DNA from: Rhodocyclales bacterium
Lineage (GTDB): Bacteria; Pseudomonadota; Gammaproteobacteria; Burkholderiales; Rhodocyclaceae
Assembly: GCA_016235165.1 (NCBI GenBank)
Contig: JACRLX010000044.1
Span: 23,480-87,479 of the forward strand
Length of the DNA: 64,000 nt
Reading direction: 5' to 3'
In this document: piece by piece, positions 1-7,551 of the stretch
How the letters are laid out: each line of letters starts with the position of its first letter
Position numbering within the stretch: the first letter of the stretch is position 1
Position numbers and translations under genes: made by a program
The notes under the pieces: model-generated
What the model was told of the DNA's origin: nothing
Seen by the model: only the letters and a program-made list of their open reading frames with translations
Databases searched by the model: none

Positions 1-355
1 GGGTCAAGGCATCGTCGCTGTCCTTGAACACCGGCCACTTGGTGGGTAGTTCGATCGATGCCAGGTAAGCGGCGATATCCTTGATGTCTTCGTCGGGAAG
101 TTCGCGTTCCTGGGTATAGGGGTACATCGGGATGTTGATGCGCGTGCGGGCGCGAAACGCCTTGAGTTGCGATTCAAGGTACTTCGCGCCCTGTCCCGCC
201 AGACGCGGGTATTCTCCGCGCGATCCGCCCTGGCCCAGTTCGCCGTGGCAGCCGGCGCAGGTGGTGTTGATTTCCTTTCCCTTGTCGAGGTTCTGGGCCT
301 GGGCGCCGAAGGCGACGCAGAAAGGGATCAGGAGCAGGAGGATGGATCGCGTCAT
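1..355 (-). CDS. Periplasmic monoheme cytochrome c, C-terminal part beyond the window
   Basis: The minus strand reads from an ATG at 355 into a protein starting MTRSILLLLIPFCVAFGAQA, a Sec signal peptide, followed by a class I cytochrome c fold. The heme-binding motif is CAGCH, followed by the GxYPRLAGQ segment common in small c4/c553-type cytochromes. The distal methionine is probably in the INIPMYPY segment. The reading frame is open to the window edge, so the C-terminus is not visible. It diverges from regB; a RegA-like site lies between them. It is likely a soluble periplasmic electron carrier; its partner cannot be told from the sequence. Confidence 0.85.
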   Translation of the reverse strand, partial: MTRSILLLLIPFCVAFGAQAQNLDKGKEINTTCAGCHGELGQGGSRGEYPRLAGQGAKYLESQLKAFRARTRINIPMYPYTQERELPDEDIKDIAAYLASIELPTKWPVFKDSDDALT

Positions 356-376
356 GAGGTCAGGTGCCGATTCGGT

Positions 377-391
377 GCGGCGGATTGTCGC
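377..391. promoter_or_regulatory. Candidate RegA/PrrA binding site between cytochrome c and regB
   Basis: GCGGC-GGATT-GTCGC fits the published RegA/PrrA/RegR pattern GCGGC-N5-GTCGC. It lies in the 64-base gap between the divergent cytochrome c gene and regB, which suggests autoregulation. A match of this quality arises a few times by chance in 64 kb of high-GC DNA, so position is the main support. Confidence 0.5.
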
Positions 392-419
392 AGCATGTTG
401 GCGGGCGTTTCCTTGATCT

Positions 420-1703
420 GTGTCGGATAATTCGCCGATGATCCCACTCCCGGTCGATGACGGCAATTTGTTGCTGGACCAGCGCCGAACCATCATCCTG
501 CGCTGGTGGCTGTTGGCGGCGGCCACGCTCGCCGTGTCCTCGGCGCCGACTTTGCTCGGACTGGCCCTGCCGCTGCCGCCCATGCTGGCGGTGTTGCTGG
601 CGCTGGCCGGTTTCAATGCCTGGTTGCTATGGCGGCCGTCGCGGCGCGAGGCGGTGCGCGGCGGCGAGCTTTTCGGCCAGCTTTGCGTCGACCTGGCGGC
701 GCTGGCAGTGCTGCTCTACCTGTCCGGGGGCGCCGCGAATCCCCTGATCTCCCTGTTGCTGATTCCCGTCGCCGTTGCCGCCCTGTCGCTGCCGGCGCGA
801 CTGACCGCCGTGGTGACCGCGCTCGCGGTCGCGATCTATACGCTGCTGACCGGCTTGTACCTGCCGCTGGCGGTGGATGATGTCGAGCGCGCGGCACGCC
901 TGCACCTGGCCGGCATGTGGCTGACCTTCGTGGTTTCGGCGGCGATGATCGCCTGGTTCGTGGCGCGCATGACGGCCTCGATCCGCGAACGCGACCGGGA
1001 TCTTGCGGCGGCCCGCGAACAGGCCTTGCGCGATGAACGCGTGGTGGCCCTGGGGGGCATGGCGGCGGGGGCCGCCCACGAACTGGGCACGCCGCTGGCG
1101 ACGATAGCCGTGCTGGTCGGCGAACTCGAACGCGATGCGACCCTGAATGCGGATGTACGTGCCGACCTGGCCCTGGTGCGCGAGCAGCTCGCCCTGTGCA
1201 AGGGCATCATCAGCGGCATGGCGCAACGCAGCGGCGCGGCGCGGACCGAGGCCTTGCAAGCGCAGGATGCCGCCGACTGGTTGCGCGGCGTGGTGGCCCG
1301 CTGGCAGGCGATGCGGCCGCGGGCCGGTGCCATCGTCTCGGTCGCGGGCAAGGGCGTGCCGCCGTGGCTGGCCTTCGATCCGGCGCTGGAACAGGCCGTC
1401 GGCAACCTGCTCAACAATGCCGCCGATGCCTCGGCTGGGGCGATCGCCGTGACGCTCGACTGGGATGCAGCCCGGCTGCGCCTGGCGATTCGCGACCAGG
1501 GGCCCGGCTTTGCCGTCGAGGTGCTGCGCCAGGGCGGGCGCCAGCCGATGCCGCCCCACCGGGGTGGTGCCGGCATCGGCCTGCTGCTGAGCTTTGCCGC
1601 CATGGAACGCAACGGCGGGCGCATCACGCTGGAAAATCCGCCCGACGGCGGCGCGCTTGCACGCGTCGAGTTGCCGTTGGCAAGCCGCGAGGGAGCATCC
1701 TGA
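420..1703 (+). CDS. regB: Redox-sensing membrane histidine kinase RegB/PrrB
   Basis: This is a 427-residue sensor kinase of the RegB/PrrB/ActS family. About six transmembrane segments lie in residues 25-185, with the quinone-binding motif GGAANP at 103-108. The phospho-accepting histidine is H220 in AAHELGTPLA. A cysteine (C260) lies exactly 40 residues further on, the same spacing as the redox-active Cys265 relative to His225 in Rhodobacter RegB. The ATPase domain follows, with NLLNNAADAS and GAGIGLLLS. The start chosen is GTG at 420; an in-frame ATG at 438 is the alternative. The regA start lies two bases after the stop codon, so the two genes are one operon. RegB senses the quinone pool redox state and phosphorylates RegA. 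Confidence 0.9.
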   Translation: MSDNSPMIPLPVDDGNLLLDQRRTIILRWWLLAAATLAVSSAPTLLGLALPLPPMLAVLLALAGFNAWLLWRPSRREAVRGGELFGQLCVDLAALAVLLYLSGGAANPLISLLLIPVAVAALSLPARLTAVVTALAVAIYTLLTGLYLPLAVDDVERAARLHLAGMWLTFVVSAAMIAWFVARMTASIRERDRDLAAAREQALRDERVVALGGMAAGAAHELGTPLATIAVLVGELERDATLNADVRADLALVREQLALCKGIISGMAQRSGAARTEALQAQDAADWLRGVVARWQAMRPRAGAIVSVAGKGVPPWLAFDPALEQAVGNLLNNAADASAGAIAVTLDWDAARLRLAIRDQGPGFAVEVLRQGGRQPMPPHRGGAGIGLLLSFAAMERNGGRITLENPPDGGALARVELPLASREGAS

Positions 1704-1705
1704 AC

Positions 1706-2245
1706 ATGAGCGAATCGATACTGATCGTCGAAGACGACGCAACCTTCAGCGCCACGCTTTCCCGCGCCCTGCGACGGCGCGGATACGACGCGCAGGTCGC
1801 CGCGACGCCCGAAGAGGCGCTGGAGCTGGCGCTTGCCGGGCGTCCGCAATCGATCGTGCTCGACCTCAATCTCGCCGGCGCCTCGGGTCTCGCCTTGCTG
1901 CCCAGACTGCGCGAATGCCTGCCCGAGTCGCGCATCGTGGTGCTGACCGGTTACGCCAGCATCAGCACCGCCGTCGACGCGATCAAGCTCGGTGCGGTGC
2001 AATACCTGGCCAAGCCGGTCGACGTGGATACCTTGCTGCGCGCCTTCAGTCACCGTGCAACGACCGTCGCTCCGGCCGAACTGCCGCCTCCCGCGGTGCC
2101 GATGTCGGTGGATCGCATGGAATGGGAACACATCCAGCGCGTGCTGCGCGAGCACGAAGGCAATATTTCGGCCACGGCGCGCGCACTCAACATGCACCGC
2201 CGAACCTTGCAACGCAAGCTGCTCAAACGCCCGGCGAAACAGTAG
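1706..2245 (+). CDS. regA: Response regulator RegA/PrrA/ActR
   Basis: This 179-residue protein has an N-terminal receiver domain with phospho-acceptor D53 in VLDLNL, the LTGYAS switch segment and the KPVD lysine. A short linker with two prolines (PPPAVP) leads to a Fis-type helix-turn-helix, GNISATARALNMHRRTLQRK, which is the highly conserved RegA DNA-binding motif. The ATG at 1706 gives the usual RegA length (about 180). It is co-transcribed with regB. RegA homologues control respiration, denitrification and fixation genes; four candidate RegA sites in this window lie before regB, nosZ, a TonB receptor and the heme-copper oxidase-like operon. An inverted repeat follows the stop codon. Confidence 0.93.
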   Translation: MSESILIVEDDATFSATLSRALRRRGYDAQVAATPEEALELALAGRPQSIVLDLNLAGASGLALLPRLRECLPESRIVVLTGYASISTAVDAIKLGAVQYLAKPVDVDTLLRAFSHRATTVAPAELPPPAVPMSVDRMEWEHIQRVLREHEGNISATARALNMHRRTLQRKLLKRPAKQ

Positions 2246-2248
2246 TCC

Positions 2249-2302
2249 CTAGGGTGTGTTCTCAATTGGGCAGCTCGCCGACCAATTGAGAACACACCCT
2301 AG
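2249..2302. repeat. Perfect 21-bp inverted repeat between convergent genes; terminator or MITE-like
   Basis: CTAGGGTGTGTTCTCAATTG(G) at 2249-2269 is repeated in exact inverse at 2282-2302, around a 12-base loop. The arms are AT-rich compared with the flanks and both outer ends read CTAG. The element separates regA from the convergent gene at 2299-2769, whose TAG stop lies inside the right arm. It could act as a bidirectional terminator. The CTAG ends and long perfect arms also fit a miniature inverted-repeat element. Confidence 0.7.
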
Positions 2303-2769
2303 TGGCCGATGCCGAAGCGGTGGGGCACGGCGATGCGCTGGCGATCGGTTTCGATCAACACCGTCGCCACCCAGTTCATCCCCCCGGAAACGCAGACCGG
2401 CAGCGAAGCTTCGCCTTTAAAACGGCCGCCGTCGGCCGGGTCCAGCGCGACCCGGTTGTATCCCATGTTCATGGTCTCGCCGGCGAAATCGACTTCCACC
2501 TTGCGCGCCAGCATGCCGCTGATCGCCACCTCCACTTTCAGCGGCGTCAGAATGGGGATGGGGCGCGGGAGGATGGATAGTTCAATGCGCCCGCCGTCCG
2601 CCAGGCGCGTCGCGCAGGCCTGACGCTGCAAGTCGCAAGCCGGGTCTGGCTGCGCCTTGACGTCGGCCTTGGGCAGCAACAGCGGTGAGAAGTAGTGCCC
2701 GGCGGCGGCAATGCCAAGCAGGAGCGCCAGCATGGCCAGGGTCGATACCGTCGATCGGTCGAGCTTCAT
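2299..2769 (-). CDS. Membrane-anchored periplasmic protein, YtkA/FixH-like
   Basis: This 156-residue protein has one N-terminal membrane segment (about residues 10-30) followed by a periplasmic beta-rich domain. The segments MNMGYNRVAL and GRFKGEASLPVC, then GGMNWVATV, resemble the YtkA/FixH-type domain (compact, methionine-containing, often near copper-protein genes). Two cysteines sit in ACDLQRQAC. It is transcribed away from nosZ, and its promoter region is shared with nosZ. The family assignment is by pattern only, and no function can be fixed; a role in copper or oxidase maturation would be a guess from context. The stop codon lies in the inverted repeat at 2249-2302. Confidence 0.6.
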   Translation of the reverse strand: MKLDRSTVSTLAMLALLLGIAAAGHYFSPLLLPKADVKAQPDPACDLQRQACATRLADGGRIELSILPRPIPILTPLKVEVAISGMLARKVEVDFAGETMNMGYNRVALDPADGGRFKGEASLPVCVSGGMNWVATVLIETDRQRIAVPHRFGIGH

Positions 2770-2819
2770 CGCCCTGGCGGCCTGATTCGGAGTGATTTCA
2801 GCATGGTGCGTAAGCGAAA

Positions 2820-2833
2820 TTGATTCACGTCAA
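2820..2833 (+). promoter_or_regulatory. FNR/DNR-type box upstream of nosZ
   Basis: TTGATTCACGTCAA matches the FNR consensus TTGAT-N4-ATCAA except at one position. It is centred about 134 bases before the nosZ ATG. The sequence at the -10 distance expected for a class II site (CAAAGT, 2857-2862) is a weak -10. The FNR-like regulator at 28841-29566 has the E-x2-SR recognition residues for such sites. Confidence 0.65.
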
Positions 2834-2862
2834 GGTCAGGGCAGGCCTTACCGGCGCAAAGT

Positions 2863-2877
2863 GCGACAAATTGCCGC
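2863..2877. promoter_or_regulatory. Candidate RegA binding site upstream of nosZ
   Basis: GCGAC-AAATT-GCCGC fits GNGRC-N5-GNCGC. It is nearly identical to the sites at 62452 (GCGAC-AAATC-GTCGC) and 28479 (GTGGC-AAATA-GCCGC), all sharing the AAAT spacer. It overlaps the likely transcription start region of nosZ, downstream of the FNR-type box. Confidence 0.55.
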
Positions 2878-2960
2878 AGGGGTTTGCGCGCCGCGGCACG
2901 CCGAAGTTGGAAGCAAATACAGCAGTGACTCGAAGTATCAACCGGAATGGGAGCGAAACA

Positions 2961-5249
2961 ATGAAAAAGTTTAACAAGCAAGCCTCCACGCTGCTCCTCG
3001 CGGCGGGAATGGGGCTGGCGGCGACCGCCTGGTCGGCCGACAACCTGCAGGACGTGCTCAAGGCGCGCGGCCTGTCCCAGCAGGACCTGCTGGCGGCGGC
3101 CAAGACCTACGTGCCGACCGGCAAGCGCGACGAATTCGTCACCTTCAGCTCGGGCGGCCAGTCCGGCCAGGTCATCGTCTATGGCGTGCCCTCGATGCGC
3201 ATCCTCAAGTACATCGGCGTGTTCACGCCCGAGCCCTGGCAGGGCTACGGCTTCGACGAGAACTCGAAGAACGTGCTGAAGCAGGGCCGCATCGACGGCA
3301 AGGACATCACCTGGGGTGACACCCACCACCCGGCCGTGTCCGAGACCAACGGCGAGTACGACGGCCAGTTCCTGTTCATCAACGACAAGGCCAATCCGCG
3401 CCTGGCGGTGATTGACCTGCGCGACTTCGAAACCAAGCAGATCGTGGTCAACCCGATCTACAAGTCCGAGCACGGCGGTGCCTTCGTCACCACCAACACC
3501 GAGTACGTGATCGAGGCGGCGCAGTATCCGGCCCCGCTCGAAAACAAGAAGTTCTTCCCGCTGGAAGAGATGAACGAGAAGTACCGCGGCGGCGTCACCT
3601 ACTGGAAGTTCGACCGCAAGGAAGGCCGCATCGTGGCCAAGGACTCCTTCTCGGTTGAACTGCCGCCTTACTGGCAGGATCTGTCGGATGCCGGCAAGGG
3701 CCCGTCCGACGGCTGGTCGTTCACCAATTCCTTCTGCTCCGAGCGTTACGTGGGCGGCATCGAAAAGGGCCGTCCGCCGTATGAAGCCGGCTGCTCCGCC
3801 AAGGACACCGACTACCTGCACGTGATCAACTGGAAGAAGGCCGCCGAAGTGGTCAAGGCCGGCAAGGCCAAGCAGATGAATGGCCACAACCTGATCACGA
3901 TCGAGACCGCGATCAAGGAAGGATTGCTCTACCTGATCCCCGAGCCGAAGAGCCCGCACGGCGTGGACGTCACCCCCGACGGCAAATTCATCGTGGTTGC
4001 CGGCAAGCTCGACACCCATGTCTCCGTGTACAGCTTCGAGAAGATCCAGGCCGCGATCAAGGCCGGCAAGTTCGAGTCCAAGGATTCCTACGGCATCCCG
4101 GTGCTCGGCTTGAAGGACGCGCTGCATACCCAGGTGTCGCTGGGCTTGGGCCCCTTGCATACCCAGTACGACAGCAAGCCCTGCGTGGCCTATACCTCGC
4201 TCTACGTGGATTCCCGGGTCGCCAAGTGGAACTACTGCGAAGGCAAGGTGCTGGACAAGCTCAGCGTGCATTACAACATCGGCCACCCGATGACCATGGA
4301 AGGCGATTCGACCAAGCCGGCCGGCAAGTATCTCGTCGCGCTGAACAAGCTGTCGATCGACCGCTTCGTCCCGGTCGGGCCGCTGCAACCGCAGAGCCAC
4401 CAGCTGATCGACATCAGCGGCGACAAGATGCAGCTCTTGTATGACATGCCGCTGCCGCTGGGCGAGCCGCACTATGCCGTGTCGATCGCCGCCAACAAGC
4501 TGAAGCCCGCCGTGCGCTACAAGGTCGGCACCGACAGCCGCACCGACAAGCCGCATCCGGGCGCGGTGCGTGCCGGCGAGGAGAAGACGGTCAAGAAGGG
4601 CAACAAGGTCGAAGTCTTTGCCACCCTGATCCGCTCGCACATCACTCCCGAGACCATCGAGGTCGATGTCGGCGACGAGGTGACGATCCACCTGACCAAC
4701 CTCGAGCGCGCGCAGGACGAGACCCACGGCTTCACGGTGTCGACCTACAACACGCATGCCTCGATCGAGCCGGGCAAGACCGTCAGCGTCAAGTTCAAGG
4801 CCGACAAGGAAGGTGTCTATCCCTACTATTGCACGGAGTTCTGCTCCGCCCTGCACCTGGAGATGATGGGCTACCTGCTGGTCAAGCCGAAGGGCTGGAA
4901 GCCGACCAAGACCACCCTGGCCAAGGGCAACTACACGGAAGCGGACTACAAGGCGACCGTGAAGAAAGTAGCCGACACCCAGGCGATCATCGACTCCGTC
5001 GTGGCTTACATTACCAGCGTAAACTACAAGGACTTCCCGGATGTGGTGGCGATGGTGGAAGACGCCTTCGACCAACTGGGCAAGACCAAGGGCCTGAAGG
5101 AGAAGCATGAAGGCTTTGCCGCCAAGAAGGACTGGGAGAATGCCAACCTGTGGGCCGAGCAGATCTGGCAGTACCAGGTCAAGACCGCCGACCTCGGATT
5201 GCGCGCCAAGACCTACCTTGAGCAGAACGGCGCCAAGAAGGTCAAGTAA
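2961..5249 (+). CDS. nosZ: Nitrous oxide reductase NosZ, clade II (Sec-exported)
   Basis: NosZ reduces N2O to N2 in the periplasm. The 762-residue protein starts with a Sec signal peptide (MKKFNKQAS..AWSAD) and has no twin-arginine motif, which marks clade II. The propeller domain carries the CuZ histidine segments THHPAVSETNG, SEHGG, SPHGVDV, PLHTQYD, IGHPMT and EPHYAV. The C-terminal cupredoxin has the CuA ligands C624, C628, H632 and M635 in CTEFCSALHLEMM. The ATG at 2961 has a GGGAGCG ribosome site; the frame is open further upstream but without a signal peptide at its front. It is preceded by FNR- and RegA-like sites and followed by a strong terminator, so it may be expressed above the rest of the cluster. 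Confidence 0.98.
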   Translation: MKKFNKQASTLLLAAGMGLAATAWSADNLQDVLKARGLSQQDLLAAAKTYVPTGKRDEFVTFSSGGQSGQVIVYGVPSMRILKYIGVFTPEPWQGYGFDENSKNVLKQGRIDGKDITWGDTHHPAVSETNGEYDGQFLFINDKANPRLAVIDLRDFETKQIVVNPIYKSEHGGAFVTTNTEYVIEAAQYPAPLENKKFFPLEEMNEKYRGGVTYWKFDRKEGRIVAKDSFSVELPPYWQDLSDAGKGPSDGWSFTNSFCSERYVGGIEKGRPPYEAGCSAKDTDYLHVINWKKAAEVVKAGKAKQMNGHNLITIETAIKEGLLYLIPEPKSPHGVDVTPDGKFIVVAGKLDTHVSVYSFEKIQAAIKAGKFESKDSYGIPVLGLKDALHTQVSLGLGPLHTQYDSKPCVAYTSLYVDSRVAKWNYCEGKVLDKLSVHYNIGHPMTMEGDSTKPAGKYLVALNKLSIDRFVPVGPLQPQSHQLIDISGDKMQLLYDMPLPLGEPHYAVSIAANKLKPAVRYKVGTDSRTDKPHPGAVRAGEEKTVKKGNKVEVFATLIRSHITPETIEVDVGDEVTIHLTNLERAQDETHGFTVSTYNTHASIEPGKTVSVKFKADKEGVYPYYCTEFCSALHLEMMGYLLVKPKGWKPTKTTLAKGNYTEADYKATVKKVADTQAIIDSVVAYITSVNYKDFPDVVAMVEDAFDQLGKTKGLKEKHEGFAAKKDWENANLWAEQIWQYQVKTADLGLRAKTYLEQNGAKKVK

Positions 5250-5272
5250 GCAAGCCGCATAGCTGCACGTTT

Positions 5273-5308
5273 CGGGGGACAGACTCCAGGCTGTCCCCCG
5301 TTTTCTTT
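5273..5308 (+). terminator. Rho-independent terminator after nosZ
   Basis: CGGGGGACAG and CTGTCCCCCG form a perfect 10-bp stem with an 8-base loop, followed by TTTTCTTT. The ribosome site of the next cytochrome gene starts right after it. It probably limits readthrough from nosZ into the accessory genes. Confidence 0.9.
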
Positions 5309-5324
5309 AGGAAAGGAAGAAACC

Positions 5325-5633
5325 ATGAACGCGAAATTGATTCTTGCCGCTGTCGCGGCTGCCTCCTTCGCCGCGCCCGTCCTCGCCGACGGCAAGGCGC
5401 TGTATCTGGAAAAGACCTGCATCGCCTGCCACGGCAAGGATGCCAAGAAGCCGCTGACACCCGAGTATCCCAAGCTCGCCGGGCAGAATGCCAAGTACGC
5501 CGAGCGCCAGATGCTGGACATCAAGAGCGGCGCGCGCGCCAACGGCAATGCGGCGGCGATGAAAGGCGTGATGCACCTGGTTTCCGACGAGGAAATCAAG
5601 GAACTCGCGAAATATTTGTCGGAAATCAAGTAG
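5325..5633 (+). CDS. Small periplasmic cytochrome c (c553-like) of the nos cluster
   Basis: This is a 102-residue class I cytochrome c with a cleavable signal peptide (MNAKLILAAVAAASFAAPVLA). The heme motif is CIACH, and the likely distal methionine is in the GVMHLVSDEE segment. The GGAAAGGAAG ribosome site lies just after the nosZ terminator. Small c-type cytochromes adjoin nosZ in clade II clusters and are thought to pass electrons from the membrane NosG/NosH module to the CuA site. That role here is inferred from position. Confidence 0.9.
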   Translation: MNAKLILAAVAAASFAAPVLADGKALYLEKTCIACHGKDAKKPLTPEYPKLAGQNAKYAERQMLDIKSGARANGNAAAMKGVMHLVSDEEIKELAKYLSEIK

Positions 5634-5656
5634 GGCGCCACGCGGCGGCGGCGCAA

Positions 5657-5698
5657 TTGATGCCCATCAATGAGCGCTGATATACGCGATGGGATCAT
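5657..5698 (+). promoter_or_regulatory. FNR-dependent promoter of the diheme cytochrome gene
   Basis: TTGATGCCCATCAA (5657-5670) is a perfect FNR consensus. A -10-like GATCAT at 5693-5698 puts the site centre at about -41.5, the class II activator position. This gives the downstream nos genes their own anaerobic promoter, after the nosZ terminator. Confidence 0.8.
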
Positions 5699-5731
5699 GC
5701 CTGCAACCCAACCAACAGTGAGGAACATGAA

Positions 5732-6481
5732 ATGCGCAAGATACTGACCCTGGCCCTCTCCGCTGCCCTGCTGCCGGCTTTTGTCCTGGCCGCCGGCCCG
5801 CGCGACGCGCCCAAGGCCGCCGGCATCGAGTCCAAGGACTACCAGTGGGCGAAGATGGAAGGCGAGCTCAAGGAAGCCCTGGACAAGAAGGGCGATCTCA
5901 AGCGCGGCAAGGAAACCTATGAAATCTGTGGCGCCTGCCACCTGCCCACCGGGGCCGGGCGTCCCGACGGCACCTTCCCGCAGCTCGCCGGACAGCACAC
6001 CACGGTGCTGATCAAGCAAATGGCCGACATCCGCATGGGTCTGCGCGACAACCCGACCATGTATCCCTTCGCCAAGGAAATGACCGATCCGCAGGATCTG
6101 GCCGACACCGCCGCCTACATCCAGAGCCTGTGCATTCCGGTCGACCACGGCAAGTACGAAGGCCCGGACGCCGCCAAGCAGGTCGCCGCCGGCAAGGAGC
6201 TGTATGAAAAGCAGTGCGTCGAGTGCCACAAGGCCAACGGCGAGGGCGTCAAGGATAAGTTCTATCCCGTGCTCGCCGGCCAGCACTACAAATACCTGCT
6301 GCGCCAGATGACCGAAATCCGTGACGGGCATCGGCGCAACGCCAATCCGGACATGGTCAAGGTGATCAAGCCCTACACCAACGACCAACTGGTGGCGATC
6401 TCCGCCTATCAGTCCAGCCTGTCGATGCCGGGTTCGATGTGCAAGGCCGGCGCGGCGAAGGGCGGCGCCAAGAAGAAATAA
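5732..6481 (+). CDS. Diheme cytochrome c of the nos cluster
   Basis: This 249-residue periplasmic protein has a signal peptide ending near VLAAG and two class I cytochrome c domains of the c4 type. The heme motifs are CGACH (about residue 70) and CVECH (about 160). Each domain has the characteristic YPVLAGQHYKYL or FPQLAGQHTTVL segment, and possible distal methionines lie in the PTMYPF and NPDMVKV regions. The C-terminus is lysine-rich. It has its own FNR-type promoter and precedes nosB. A lipoprotein paralogue is at 20805-21533. It is probably an electron carrier between the quinol-oxidising NosG/NosH branch and NosZ. Confidence 0.92.
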   Translation: MRKILTLALSAALLPAFVLAAGPRDAPKAAGIESKDYQWAKMEGELKEALDKKGDLKRGKETYEICGACHLPTGAGRPDGTFPQLAGQHTTVLIKQMADIRMGLRDNPTMYPFAKEMTDPQDLADTAAYIQSLCIPVDHGKYEGPDAAKQVAAGKELYEKQCVECHKANGEGVKDKFYPVLAGQHYKYLLRQMTEIRDGHRRNANPDMVKVIKPYTNDQLVAISAYQSSLSMPGSMCKAGAAKGGAKKK

Positions 6482-6496
6482 AATATCGATCCGCAA

Positions 6497-6528
6497 GCCT
6501 GCGCGACGGCGTTGGCCGCCGCGCAGGC
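6497..6528 (+). other. Long intercistronic hairpin between the diheme cytochrome and nosB
   Basis: GCCTGCGCG and CGCGCAGGC pair, with an inner CGGC/GCCG stem around GTTG and one A-C mismatch, giving a 13-bp hairpin. There is no T-run. It could be an mRNA-processing or stability element, or a weak terminator. Confidence 0.55.
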
Positions 6529-6569
6529 CGCGAGCGGGCTGCATCTCCCCCCAACGAATCGAGAACGAC

Positions 6570-7544
6570 ATGCAAGACAAGAAGAACCGGCTGGTCACGA
6601 TCCTGACCCTGATCGGCATGGCGGCACTGATGGCCGCCTATTTCGCCCCCGTCTGGTGGGTTTCGCTGACTGCCCCGAACTACCCCAAGGACGCTTTCCC
6701 CGACGGCATCCGCATCCACTTTCATTTCGACGGCGTGTATAACGGCTGTAGCGCGGCCGGCAAGGGCACGCGCACGGCCGACGAGGTGCTGCAAAAGGAT
6801 CTCGACCATACCGTCGAGCGCTATAACCCGGTGCTGGACAAGCAGAAGAACGTGAACAAGGATGCCGAGGGCCTCGATTGCGTGCACGAGATGAACACCA
6901 TCAACCATTACGTCGGCATGTTCCCGATCGCCACCGGGGCGCCGGTGGAAAAGCCGATGGCCAAGTTCTTCTTCGGTTTCTTCGCCGCCATGCTGATCGG
7001 CTTCATCGCTCCGGCACGGCGTCGTGTGGCGGTGCTCGGCGCCGGGTTCGCCGCGGTTGCCGCCTGGATGCTGACCCACCAGTACGCGCTGGGCAACCTC
7101 GAAAGCCACGTCACCCATTACGTAAACGAGGCCGGAACCTTTTTCAAGGAACCGGACAAGATCAAGGTCTGGGGCGACAACGTGCGCCTGGTGACCCACG
7201 GCGTCATCGCCGGCCTGATCCTGGCCATGGCCATCGTTCTGGCGGGGGTGGCCAAACTGCGCGGCTTCCAGTTGCTGCTGGTGCTGGTTCCCGCCCTGAT
7301 GCCGGTCTTCTTTGTCCTCGAATACGCCGGCTGGCTCTGGTTCTTCGGCCACAACCTGCATCCCTGGGGCGCCTTCACGGTGAAGCCCTTCATGCCCACG
7401 GTGTTCGGCGAGGGCAAGGTGGCGCAGTTCTCCACCTTCTCCTATCCCTACTGGGGCTACGGCCTGCTGCTGCTGTCCTCCGCCTGCCTGTTGCCGGCCA
7501 TGTTGCTGCGTCGTCAGCAATTGCGCGATGGCGGGGAGAGTTGA
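6570..7544 (+). CDS. nosB: NosB-type membrane protein of clade II nos clusters
   Basis: This 324-residue integral membrane protein has about six membrane helices (near 10-30, 130-150, 155-175, 210-230, 235-260 and 295-315). A large loop after the first helix carries DGIRIHFHFDGVYNGC and DCVHEMNTINHYVGMFPI. This layout and its place between the nos cytochromes and nosD match NosB, a protein of unknown mechanism restricted to clade II clusters. Two cysteines and several histidines in the loop could bind metal or form a disulfide. Its requirement for N2O respiration is known only from the family; nothing in the sequence tells its reaction. Confidence 0.88.
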   Translation: MQDKKNRLVTILTLIGMAALMAAYFAPVWWVSLTAPNYPKDAFPDGIRIHFHFDGVYNGCSAAGKGTRTADEVLQKDLDHTVERYNPVLDKQKNVNKDAEGLDCVHEMNTINHYVGMFPIATGAPVEKPMAKFFFGFFAAMLIGFIAPARRRVAVLGAGFAAVAAWMLTHQYALGNLESHVTHYVNEAGTFFKEPDKIKVWGDNVRLVTHGVIAGLILAMAIVLAGVAKLRGFQLLLVLVPALMPVFFVLEYAGWLWFFGHNLHPWGAFTVKPFMPTVFGEGKVAQFSTFSYPYWGYGLLLLSSACLLPAMLLRRQQLRDGGES

Positions 7545-7551
7545 GCGCGTC

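Noticed and set aside
2766..5108. A 780-residue open frame opposite nosZ
   Set aside because: It is a high-GC antisense shadow of nosZ with low-complexity H, V, D and G composition and no domain.
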